Assembly: GCA_947066105.1 (NCBI GenBank)
Contig: CAMSYM010000002.1
Span: 148,390-212,389 of the forward strand
Source: an uncultured Clostridia bacterium
GTDB taxonomy: Bacteria; Bacillota; Clostridia; Christensenellales; Pumilibacteraceae
Reading direction: 5' to 3'
Length of the DNA: 64,000 nt
Under the pieces are notes generated by a model, which worked only from the letters and a program-made list of their open reading frames with translations, searched no databases and was not told the DNA's origin. This document shows positions 11,882 through 19,761 of the stretch, in pieces (position 1 is the stretch's first letter; each line of letters opens with the position of its first letter). The position numbers and the translations under genes were made by a program.

Positions 11882-11918
11882 AAAAAGCGAATATATCGAA
11901 TCGATACGTTCGCTTTTT
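11882..11918 (-). terminator. hairpin between argG and argH
   Basis: Ten-base arms AAAAAGCGAA and TTCGCTTTTT enclose a second short stem (TATCG/CGATA). On the minus strand it would end or attenuate transcription between argG and argH. I see no clear promoter for argH alone, so partial read-through is likely. Confidence 0.6.
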
Positions 11919-11947
11919 GCGCGTGGGAAATAAAAAGCATCCCTGCG

Positions 11948-13156
11948 TTATTTCTTTGTTCTTTCGAGCATTTTTGCGCGTACTTTCAGCGGCAAGCCGA
12001 ACAGATTGATAAAGCCCGCCGAATCCTTTTGGTCGTAGACTTCGTCCTCGCCGAAAGTGGCTATATCTTCGTCGTACAGCGAGTACGGGCTTGTCATGCC
12101 TGCGGGCGAGATCTTGCCCTTAAACAGTTTGAGCTTGGTCGTGCCCGTGACGTATTCCTGCGTGCTGTCTACGAACGCCGACAACGCTTCGCGGAGCGGG
12201 GTATACCACTTGCCGTCGTAAACGAGTTCGGCGAATTTGAGCGCGATATGCTCTTTAAAGTGCGCGGTGTCGCGGTCGAGCGTTATCTCTTCCAAATTCT
12301 TATGCGCCGCGTAGAGTATCGAGCCGGCGGGGTTTTCGTACACGCCGCGCGACTTCATGCCGACGAGCCTGTTTTCCACCATGTCGTCGACGCCCACGCC
12401 GTTGCGCGAGCCTATCTCGTTGAGCGCTTCTATTATTTTAACCGGCGAAAGCTTTTTGCCGTTGACGGATACAGGTATGCCTTTTACCCATTCGATCGTA
12501 ACGTATTCGGCAACGTCGGGCGTGTCCTTTATGGGCTTGCTTATCATGAGCATTTCGTCTTTGGGTTCGTTGGCGGGGTCTTCGAGATCCATGCCTTCGT
12601 GCGACAAATGCCAAAGATTGCGGTCCATGGAATAATTTGTCTTTTTGGTGACGGGAACTTCCAGCCCGTGCGCTACCGCATAATCGATCTCCTCGTCGCG
12701 CGACTTGATGTCCCAAATGCGCCACGGCGCGATTATCTTCATTTCGGGCGCGAGCGCTTTTATGGACAGCTCGAAGCGCACTTGGTCGTTGCCTTTGCCT
12801 GTGCAACCGTGGCATATGGCGTCCGCTTTTTCTTTTTTGGCTATTTCGACCAAGCGTTTGGCTATGACGGGGCGAGCGAACGACGTGCCGAGCAGATATT
12901 TGCCTTCGTACACAGCGCCCGCTTTGAGCGTGGGGAATATGCAGTCGGTGACGAATTCTTCGGTAAGGTCTTCTATGTACAGCTTTTCCGCGCCGCTCTT
13001 TTTGGCTTTTTCGTGGAGCGGAGCGAGTTCTTCGCCTTGCCCGACGTCGGCGGCTACCGCTATGACTTCACAGTCGTAGTTTTCTTTGAGCCACGGAATG
13101 ATTATGGTAGTGTCGAGTCCGCCCGAATACGCCAAAACGACTTTCATTTTTGCCAT
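11948..13156 (-). CDS. argG: argininosuccinate synthase
   Basis: This enzyme joins citrulline and aspartate using ATP to give argininosuccinate. The N-terminus has the PP-loop motif AYSGGLDTT at residues 9-17, and [10 protein letters not shown] and [14 protein letters not shown] follow. The 402 residues match the family length. An AAGGAG lies 11 bases before the ATG, a slightly long spacing. It is the first gene of an argG-argH unit. No ArgR-type operator is obvious to me upstream. Confidence 0.97.
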   Translation of the reverse strand: MAKMKVVLAYSGGLDTTIIIPWLKENYDCEVIAVAADVGQGEELAPLHEKAKKSGAEKLYIEDLTEEFVTDCIFPTLKAGAVYEGKYLLGTSFARPVIAKRLVEIAKKEKADAICHGCTGKGNDQVRFELSIKALAPEMKIIAPWRIWDIKSRDEEIDYAVAHGLEVPVTKKTNYSMDRNLWHLSHEGMDLEDPANEPKDEMLMISKPIKDTPDVAEYVTIEWVKGIPVSVNGKKLSPVKIIEALNEIGSRNGVGVDDMVENRLVGMKSRGVYENPAGSILYAAHKNLEEITLDRDTAHFKEHIALKFAELVYDGKWYTPLREALSAFVDSTQEYVTGTTKLKLFKGKISPAGMTSPYSLYDEDIATFGEDEVYDQKDSAGFINLFGLPLKVRAKMLERTKK

Positions 13157-13185
13157 GATATGATGTTCTCCTTATATATAGTGTG

Positions 13186-13191
13186 ATTATA
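13186..13191 (-). promoter_or_regulatory. candidate -10 element of argG
   Basis: A perfect TATAAT on the minus strand lies 30 bases before the argG ATG. The -35 position is poor, so the promoter may depend on an activator or may be misassigned. Confidence 0.35.
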
Positions 13192-13301
13192 CCGTAAGTA
13201 CACGATAAGTATACAACATCGACGGACAAAACGCAATTGTTTTCCGCAGAAATCGCGGCATTGCGCATGTGAAAAAACGCCGAAATTTTTTGCGATAACG
13301 G

Positions 13302-13330
13302 TTGACAATATATCATGCATATGATATAAT
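13302..13330 (+). promoter_or_regulatory. consensus promoter of the surface lipoprotein operon
   Basis: Perfect TTGACA and perfect TATAAT are separated by 17 bases, giving a leader of roughly 100 bases before the ATG. Confidence 0.88.
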
Positions 13331-13438
13331 ACGTCAAATAAAATATCGTCAATCAAGCACAAAGGCGTGCAAGCGTGTTTTTTTCGAGCGTGAAAACGGC
13401 ATCGAAAATTTTTTTATATTACTCTGTCGAGAGGTCGT

Positions 13439-16400
13439 ATGAAAAACAGTAAGTTCAAAAATTTAATAGCGGTGTTTATACTCGTTGCGGTCGCGGCGGC
13501 GTTTGCCGTCGTTTGCACCGCGTGCGCGGGAGACGCGCCCCCCCCCGTGGCTATAACCGTTACGTTTATGGACGGATCAAGGACCATATCGAGCGTTACG
13601 GGCAAGGCGGGCGATCCGCTCGCGCCGCCGACGGCGGAGCAGATCGAAAAGGCGGGGTACTCGTTTGACGGTTGGCTCGATGCCGACGGCAAGGCGGTCG
13701 ATCTGCCCCAAAAGTTCCCCGATACCGACGCGCGGTTTTACGCGAAGTATACCGCCGACGGCGAACAGACCGAAGATACGTACAAAATAATTTATAACGG
13801 TAATTTGGGTTCGATCTCCAAGGACGATGAGCTTGCGCCGTCGGTAGGCAAAACCGGCGAGACCGTCAAGCTCAAAGACGGAAAAGATTACCTTATGGTC
13901 GGGTACAGATTTCTCGGCTGGACGAAAACTCCCATCTATGTGTACGACGAAAACGACCCGTTCGATCCCTATCTTGCCGACGAAGACTTTGTCATAGGCG
14001 ACTCCGACGTCACGCTGTACGCGCAGTGGGCGACGGCTTATCGCGACGCTGCCGGCAAGAGCGCGGACGTCATATACGTTTTCGAGCCGCTTATCGATCA
14101 CGGGCTGGGCGGCGCGATCTATGCGAGCGCGGGCAAGCCCGATAAGCTCGGTTTTGTCGCGAGCGGCGACAAAACGGAGTCCGGCTATAAAGAGTTCGAA
14201 TTCTATTACGAAGACGGTAACTTTGTCGGCAGGCTTTTGGATAATCGCACTTACGCGACGCCGGGCGAGGAAGCGGGACAATACCTGTACCGCGACTATG
14301 TTGCGGGCGACGGTCCCGATTCCGTCGGCGGCGGGTATCTGATGCTCGACGGCTACGGGCTTGCCGTATATATAGAACAGCTCGGCGATCAAATAGCCAT
14401 GCGCGCGAGCGGTCGTTACGAATACGACGAAAAATACGACGACTATCTTTACGAATACATATACGAGGACGGGTCTGTCGGCGAAACGCATTTCGCGCTG
14501 ACCGACGGCGCGCCGTCCGATACGGAATTCGACGGGCTGTTTTTGTTCCAAGGCTACGAAAGCGGCGCATATTTGTTGTACGGTAACGGCGAGCTGTACG
14601 ATACCGTGCTGATGCTCAACGGCTACGGGTATGCTACGGTCTATTTTTACGATATGGCTACGGAAGAGCTTACGCTTATTTCGAGCGGCAAATATCTCGG
14701 CTCGGCGCAATACGAAGACTATCAGGGCGAATGGGAGTTCGTCGAAACGGACGGCGACTACGGCTCGTTCAAGTTTATAGTAAGCACCGTGAACAGCGGC
14801 AACGACGTTATCGCGATATTCGTGGAGTACGACGAAAGCTTTGCGGGTACGCTCAACGCGACGTCGGGCGACGGAGTTTTGTATTTGGACGGTTACGGCG
14901 GCGCGAGATACACCGCGAGCGGTATCGATTATACGGGCGAATGCGTTATAAGCGAAAGCGGCAATCTGTTGACGTTCGTACCGTATTTCGACGACGGCAA
15001 CGGGAATATCACGGTCGGCGGCACGATGTATTTCAACGTCGATCTTACCGAGCGCACGTTTACGGTCAACACGAGCGGGTTCGTGACCGACGGCACAAAG
15101 ATAGTCGACTATAAAGGCTCGGCGCAAGTGGTGGAGATACCGAACGATATTACTGCGATAGGCGAAAATGCGTTCAATTACGTAAATACCGACGTGTCGC
15201 TGATTTCGGTCGTCATTCCGTCAAGCGTTACCGAGATAGGCGCGCGGGCGTTCCAAAACGATTATACCCTCCGCCGCGCGGTGTTCCTTTCTGAAACTCC
15301 GATATCGATAGATTTTTCCGCCGCGAACGATCCGTTCAGATGGGGCGCGGGCGATTTTATAATAGTTGTGCCGGAAGGCTCGCAGGATGCGTACAAGGCG
15401 GCTTGGAGCGATTGCAAGTATTCGATAAAAGGCAGTGTGGAAGTCACCGTTTTGCCCGAATTCGAGATAGAGAACGGCGTGCTTTTAAGATACAACAAGC
15501 AGGAAGGCAGCGCCGACTTGCTTGATATAGTAATACCCGACGAAGTTACCGAGATCGCTGACAACGTGTTTCTCGGAGCTAAATTTCTGCGCTCGATCGA
15601 TCTCAACAACGTGACCGAGATAGGCGAGACTGCGTTCTACGGTTGCGCCGAGCTTGTCACGGTCAAATTCGCCAATGTCGTCGCGATAGGCGACGGCGCG
15701 TTCGGCGATTGCGTAAAATTGAGATCGAGCGGCGACGGCGAAGCTTTGGATCTGCCTGCGATCGCGCAAATAGGCGATTCTGCGTTTTACGGTTGCGTTG
15801 CGTTACGCCGCGTCGTCGTCGGCGAAAATATCGAGCGCGTGGGAAGCATGGCGTTCCGTGAATGCAATATATTCGCCGCAGATCCGCCGCTGTTTCTCGT
15901 CCTTACGGGCAACGACGTACCCGAAATGGGCGGCAACATCGCTATGGGAAATATCGCGTTCCGCATAGAGATCAACGATATATCGGTCGCGCTGAAATGC
16001 TTTACTACTAACGGCTGGAATGCGTACTGTCGGCATTTGTTCATACCGTCGGGCGACGAGAAGGGCAGTTATTTGAGCGGCGCTGACACGCTGGAATTGG
16101 ACGGCAGAGCGATATATCAATCGTCCGAAAATTGGCTGTACGCTATCGACGGCGAAAAAATAACGTTCTATGCCTACGACAGCGAGACCGCAACGTATAC
16201 GCAATTCGACGGAACGATCGTCGACGGGACAATAACCGTAAAAGTACACGGTGAGGGCGCGGACAGGACGTTCCGCAAAATTACGGGGCGCGTCACGTAC
16301 GTTACCGCCGACGGCAAATACACGCTGGAATGCAATGCCAAAGATCTCGATCCCGAAAGTTACGACGGGTATAGGGGTTATTGCGACGTCGTATTCAACG

Positions 16401-16813
16401 GAAATGCGTTGCAGATGTACGTAAACGGCTATAATTCCAAGACGATAAGCGGGTTTGTCGATGCCGACGGTTTGATGTATACGGCAAGTATTTCTTTCGA
16501 CGGCGATACCCTGGTCGTAAAACTTGTGCGCGACGAACGGCGCGAGAACATAGTCGCCGCGGACGGCAGTGTTTTGAACATACATTTCGACGGCAGTCTT
16601 GTATACGTGTACGGCGAGTTCAAGATCAAGGTCGGAACAAACAACGACGGTACCGATAAATATTTGGCGTTTTCGGAAGTGAGCGGCGTTGTAGCTTCGG
16701 TCGACGGCGATACGTATTCTTTTACTTTCAAATACTTGAACGATATTTATTCCATAACGGCGACGGTATCCGCGGACGGAAATTCGTTTGCTTATACATA
16801 TACGGTAAAATAA
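13439..16813 (+). CDS. surface lipoprotein with InlB-type B repeats and BspA-type leucine-rich repeats; C9 tract near its start
   Basis: The 1124-residue product begins with a signal peptide (LIAVFILVAVAAAFAVVCTAC) ending in a slightly irregular lipobox with the candidate lipidated cysteine at residue 29. Two Listeria-Bacteroides B repeats follow (GYSFDGW near 70, YRFLGWT near 160). BspA-type leucine-rich repeats run from about residue 563 to 805, with units such as VTEIGARAF and VTEIGETAFYGC. The middle and last 300 residues are beta-rich and unrecognised. Such proteins sit on the outer cell surface and usually bind host or microbial ligands; the ligand here is unknown. A run of nine C bases encodes three prolines at residues 34-36 and may switch expression by slippage. 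GAGAGG precedes the ATG. A second lipoprotein gene follows after 22 bases. Confidence 0.85.
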   Translation: MKNSKFKNLIAVFILVAVAAAFAVVCTACAGDAPPPVAITVTFMDGSRTISSVTGKAGDPLAPPTAEQIEKAGYSFDGWLDADGKAVDLPQKFPDTDARFYAKYTADGEQTEDTYKIIYNGNLGSISKDDELAPSVGKTGETVKLKDGKDYLMVGYRFLGWTKTPIYVYDENDPFDPYLADEDFVIGDSDVTLYAQWATAYRDAAGKSADVIYVFEPLIDHGLGGAIYASAGKPDKLGFVASGDKTESGYKEFEFYYEDGNFVGRLLDNRTYATPGEEAGQYLYRDYVAGDGPDSVGGGYLMLDGYGLAVYIEQLGDQIAMRASGRYEYDEKYDDYLYEYIYEDGSVGETHFALTDGAPSDTEFDGLFLFQGYESGAYLLYGNGELYDTVLMLNGYGYATVYFYDMATEELTLISSGKYLGSAQYEDYQGEWEFVETDGDYGSFKFIVSTVNSGNDVIAIFVEYDESFAGTLNATSGDGVLYLDGYGGARYTASGIDYTGECVISESGNLLTFVPYFDDGNGNITVGGTMYFNVDLTERTFTVNTSGFVTDGTKIVDYKGSAQVVEIPNDITAIGENAFNYVNTDVSLISVVIPSSVTEIGARAFQNDYTLRRAVFLSETPISIDFSAANDPFRWGAGDFIIVVPEGSQDAYKAAWSDCKYSIKGSVEVTVLPEFEIENGVLLRYNKQEGSADLLDIVIPDEVTEIADNVFLGAKFLRSIDLNNVTEIGETAFYGCAELVTVKFANVVAIGDGAFGDCVKLRSSGDGEALDLPAIAQIGDSAFYGCVALRRVVVGENIERVGSMAFRECNIFAADPPLFLVLTGNDVPEMGGNIAMGNIAFRIEINDISVALKCFTTNGWNAYCRHLFIPSGDEKGSYLSGADTLELDGRAIYQSSENWLYAIDGEKITFYAYDSETATYTQFDGTIVDGTITVKVHGEGADRTFRKITGRVTYVTADGKYTLECNAKDLDPESYDGYRGYCDVVFNGNALQMYVNGYNSKTISGFVDADGLMYTASISFDGDTLVVKLVRDERRENIVAADGSVLNIHFDGSLVYVYGEFKIKVGTNNDGTDKYLAFSEVSGVVASVDGDTYSFTFKYLNDIYSITATVSADGNSFAYTYTVK
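13538..13546 (+). repeat. C9 homopolymer tract in the lipoprotein reading frame
   Basis: Nine C bases occupy codons 34-36, just after the signal peptide. Reading by hand, loss of one C gives TAA within six codons, and gain of one C gives TGA about 40 codons later. Confidence 0.9.
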
Positions 16814-16835
16814 AAAATAAAGGAGAAATAGGACT

Positions 16836-19082
16836 ATGAAAAAACTATCTCGTGCGATCATCGCGGTCATGCTGTGCGTGACGCTGTGCTTTACGGCTGT
16901 TGCGTGCGGCGATCCCGAAGGCGGCGGCGACGTTACGCCGACCGAGTACACCGTAACGTACGCGCTTGACGGCGGAAGCGGCACGTTGCCGACCGAAACG
17001 GCGAAAAAGGCGGGCGAAAAGTTCGCGCTCGCGTCGGGCGACGGTCTTACAAAGGATAAGCACTCGTTCGACGGTTGGAACGACGGCACTACGAAGTACG
17101 CCGCGGGTGCGGAATATACCATGCCCGCGAAAAACGTGACGTTCACTGCGGTGTGGAAAGCGGACGGTCAAACGCCCGATCCGCAACCGCCCGCTACATA
17201 TACCGTAACGTACGCGCTTGACGGCGGAAGCGGCACGTTGCCTACGGAAACGGCGAAAGAAGCGGGCGAAAAGTTCGCGCTCGCATCGGGCGACGGTCTT
17301 ACAAAGGATAAGCACTCGTTCGACGGTTGGAGCGACGGCACGACTAAGTACGCCGCCGGTGCGGAATATACTATGCCCGCGAGCAACGTGACGTTCACTG
17401 CGGTGTGGGAACTCGATTTGCCGAGCGGAGCTTGCAAGTTTACGGGAAGTTATACGACGCCCGATCATTCGGGTATGTTGCCGTTGCCCGGCGGAACTAT
17501 CGTAGAGATCTATATTGATTTCGAGAACGACGCGGTTTCTTATAAGCTGTCGACAGGCGAATTGAAGTCGGTCGCCGAATTGGATACCGTAAAATCGCCG
17601 AATGACAATAAATTCAGACCTGATAACTACGGTGAAGACGCTTTATATTACGAAGTGAAAATGCAAAGCGTTACTTACTATTTGTTGGTAAAGGCTGATT
17701 TTTCCAAGGTGTGGATCTGCGATCAAAACGATGAACCTATCGTAGGAGCTGAATTTGTACGCGACAACGGCGCGGAAGCGGCTACTTATACGGTCACATA
17801 TGATTTGAACGGCGGTACGGGAACTGTGCCGACCGAAACTGCTAAGGCGCAGGGCGCGAAATTTGAGCTTGCCTCCGCGACCGGATTTACAAAAGAAGGT
17901 CATATCTTCGACGGTTGGAGCGACGGTACGACAAAATATGCGGCCGGCGCACGGTATACTATGCCTGCAAGCAATATAACGTTCACTGCGCAATGGCTCG
18001 ACGAGAGTGAGATCACGAGATATACCGTGACTTATGTTAAGCCCGACGGCGTTACCGGCGACGTACCGGAAACAGTTACGGTAGACGAAGGAACTCAGGT
18101 CACGCTCGCGCCCGCAGATCAGTTTGCCAAAGAGGGATGGACTTTCCAAAACTGGTCTGTCAGCACGTATCCCGCGCTCCGCGCGCCGAATACAAAAATA
18201 ACGGTCAATGCAAATACCACCATAACGCCTGTTTTCGCACAATCGTATACGGGAGATTTAGAAATTATCAAAATACTCGATAACGGTACTCTCGTACATG
18301 ACGGGTATACATATAGCTTTACGAAAAACGGCGATATTCTCACCGTTACAGACTTTTTCGTTACGTATATCAAATTAAACGAAAGCGCTAAGACATACAC
18401 AGTTTCCGATGACATGGAATCCTTTGAATTTACTGCGACTGACGGAACTAAGCTTACGTTTGACGGCTTTGGGGTAGCGATGCTCGGTACGCATAAAGGC
18501 ACATACGCTCTCAACGATCAAGGCTCGGCGATCACGTTGGTATTCGGGGATAATACATATACCGATATTGCTTTTGCGGGAGCATATCCCAATCTTATTA
18601 TAAACGTAACGATCAATGTCGACGGGACGGATTATGTATTCGGCAACGGCGGAGCAACAGGACCCGAAAATCCCGAACCGAGCGATGACAAACTTGCGGA
18701 TTATGTCGGAGCGACAAGCAGTACGGCGGTCGTTTACGGTTATGCTTCCGTTGCCGATGCCGAAAGTGCGAATAACACAATCAGTGCAACAAATTCCGCG
18801 AATGCCGAAAGAACTTTTTACCAAGCAAAAGTTTATAAAAATTACTCTAATAAATTGTTGATAACCATACAAGCCAATGTCGGGAGCGTTAGTACGGTAA
18901 AAGATGGTCAAGGACAGGATATCATTATTGCCGACGATACGCCCAATCAAACGATATATGTGACTTCGGCTTCGTATGCAAATCAATTTATCGTTACTTT
19001 CAGCAAGGATAGCGAAGGAAAGCGCGTTATGACTGTCAAATACGGCGATACGACAGTAACATGGGTCGAAATTACGGCATAG
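16836..19082 (+). CDS. surface lipoprotein with four InlB-type B repeats
   Basis: The 748-residue product begins with a signal peptide and a lipobox-like AVAC with the cysteine at residue 24. Four B-type repeat units follow, each starting near YTVTY and containing a FDGW-like motif; the first two are nearly identical in DNA and protein and lie 84 residues apart. Between the second and third lies an unrecognised segment of about 130 residues. The C-terminal 280 residues are beta-rich and unrecognised, and the last part is richer in A and T than the repeat region. AAAGGAG lies ten bases before the ATG. It is probably cotranscribed with the upstream lipoprotein and ends at a strong terminator. 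A surface or adhesive role is inferred from the repeats only. Confidence 0.82.
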   Translation: MKKLSRAIIAVMLCVTLCFTAVACGDPEGGGDVTPTEYTVTYALDGGSGTLPTETAKKAGEKFALASGDGLTKDKHSFDGWNDGTTKYAAGAEYTMPAKNVTFTAVWKADGQTPDPQPPATYTVTYALDGGSGTLPTETAKEAGEKFALASGDGLTKDKHSFDGWSDGTTKYAAGAEYTMPASNVTFTAVWELDLPSGACKFTGSYTTPDHSGMLPLPGGTIVEIYIDFENDAVSYKLSTGELKSVAELDTVKSPNDNKFRPDNYGEDALYYEVKMQSVTYYLLVKADFSKVWICDQNDEPIVGAEFVRDNGAEAATYTVTYDLNGGTGTVPTETAKAQGAKFELASATGFTKEGHIFDGWSDGTTKYAAGARYTMPASNITFTAQWLDESEITRYTVTYVKPDGVTGDVPETVTVDEGTQVTLAPADQFAKEGWTFQNWSVSTYPALRAPNTKITVNANTTITPVFAQSYTGDLEIIKILDNGTLVHDGYTYSFTKNGDILTVTDFFVTYIKLNESAKTYTVSDDMESFEFTATDGTKLTFDGFGVAMLGTHKGTYALNDQGSAITLVFGDNTYTDIAFAGAYPNLIINVTINVDGTDYVFGNGGATGPENPEPSDDKLADYVGATSSTAVVYGYASVADAESANNTISATNSANAERTFYQAKVYKNYSNKLLITIQANVGSVSTVKDGQGQDIIIADDTPNQTIYVTSASYANQFIVTFSKDSEGKRVMTVKYGDTTVTWVEITA
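16951..17408 (+). repeat. two near-identical 206-base direct repeats, period 252
   Basis: Copies at 16951-17156 and 17203-17408 encode the first two B repeats. They differ at only a few positions, while the third and fourth units have diverged strongly, so the first pair is recent or kept alike by conversion. Confidence 0.85.
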
Positions 19083-19105
19083 TTTTTTTCTGTAAACCAC
19101 ATAAC

Positions 19106-19133
19106 AAAAAGGCTCGTTGCGGCGAGCCTTTTT
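19106..19133 (+). terminator. terminator of the lipoprotein operon
   Basis: AAAAAGGCTCG pairs perfectly with CGAGCCTTTTT across a six-base loop. Confidence 0.9.
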
Positions 19134-19159
19134 GTTTGCGATAATCGGTAGCTAAATCG

Positions 19160-19189
19160 TTGACAACGGTTTAGCCGATGTGTTACAAT
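19160..19189 (+). promoter_or_regulatory. promoter of rpsO overlapped by an inverted repeat
   Basis: Perfect TTGACA and TACAAT are separated by 18 bases. An imperfect dyad with arms GCTAAATCGTT and AACGGTTTAGC (19151-19175) is centred on the -35 element, extended by ATCG at 19143-19146 and CGAT near 19176. Confidence 0.75.
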
Positions 19190-19282
19190 AATAAGCGTGT
19201 AAACACACATACCTTGTTCTCGGTACTGCGCTCTCCACGCAATTCTGCGATCAAGGCGAATTCTTTTTATCGGAGGTCAATC

Positions 19283-19546
19283 ATGGACAAACAGGTAAAG
19301 GCGGAAATCATTTCCAAGTTTGCAACGCACGAGGGCGACACGGGTAGCCCCGAGGTGCAGATCGCGCTTCTTACGTGGCGTATCAATCACCTTACGGATC
19401 ACCTTAAAACGCACCCGAAGGATCACCATTCCCGTCGCGGACTTTTGCAAATGGTAGGTTCGCGCCGCAGTCAGCTCAACTATCTCAAAGGTATAGATAT
19501 AGAGCGTTACCGTAGTCTTGTTGCTAAGCTCGAACTGCGTAAATAA
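19283..19546 (+). CDS. rpsO: small ribosomal subunit protein uS15
   Basis: This primary 16S rRNA-binding protein has 87 residues here, the normal length. [34 protein letters not shown] and the final [19 protein letters not shown] are diagnostic. I moved the start to the ATG preceded by CGGAGGT; the ORF-track start is 35 codons too early. It is followed by pnp, the conserved bacterial pairing, with a 215-base structured gap between them. Confidence 0.98.
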   Translation: MDKQVKAEIISKFATHEGDTGSPEVQIALLTWRINHLTDHLKTHPKDHHSRRGLLQMVGSRRSQLNYLKGIDIERYRSLVAKLELRK

Positions 19547-19548
19547 TT

Positions 19549-19713
19549 AAAAACCGCCGTGATAATGCCCGCACGCGGTCTTGCTATCGTTTTCGGCGCT
19601 GAATGCGTTGCTTATCCTTGCCGATAGGGCAAGGCTATCGGCGGCGGTCATGCGCCTGTTTATCGCTCGAAAACGTCGACGCAATCCCGCATATAGCATT
19701 ATGGCGGTTTTTT
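19549..19713 (+). promoter_or_regulatory. long-range stem and competing hairpins in the rpsO-pnp gap
   Basis: The sequence just after the rpsO stop (AAAAACCGCC, then ATAATGC) pairs with GCATTAT-GGCGGTTTTTT about 130 bases later, with a three-base bulge, and the second arm ends in six T residues. Within the loop, CCTTGCC/GGCAAGG (19616-19634) and GCCGATAG/CTATCGGC (19620-19642) share bases and cannot form together. This could be a terminator with a switch, or a processing site like that of the pnp leader in other bacteria. Confidence 0.55.
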
Positions 19714-19761
19714 GCTTGATGCGCACATATCAACAGGTTTATTATTTTAGGAGAAACATAT

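Noticed and set aside
10470-11933. 487-residue plus-strand ORF opposite argH
   Set aside because: Antisense shadow of argH with no recognisable motif or ribosome binding site.
13352-13384. Terminator or attenuator in the leader of the lipoprotein operon
   Set aside because: A T tract is present, but the preceding GCAC/GTGC stem is only four base pairs and is not adjacent to it.
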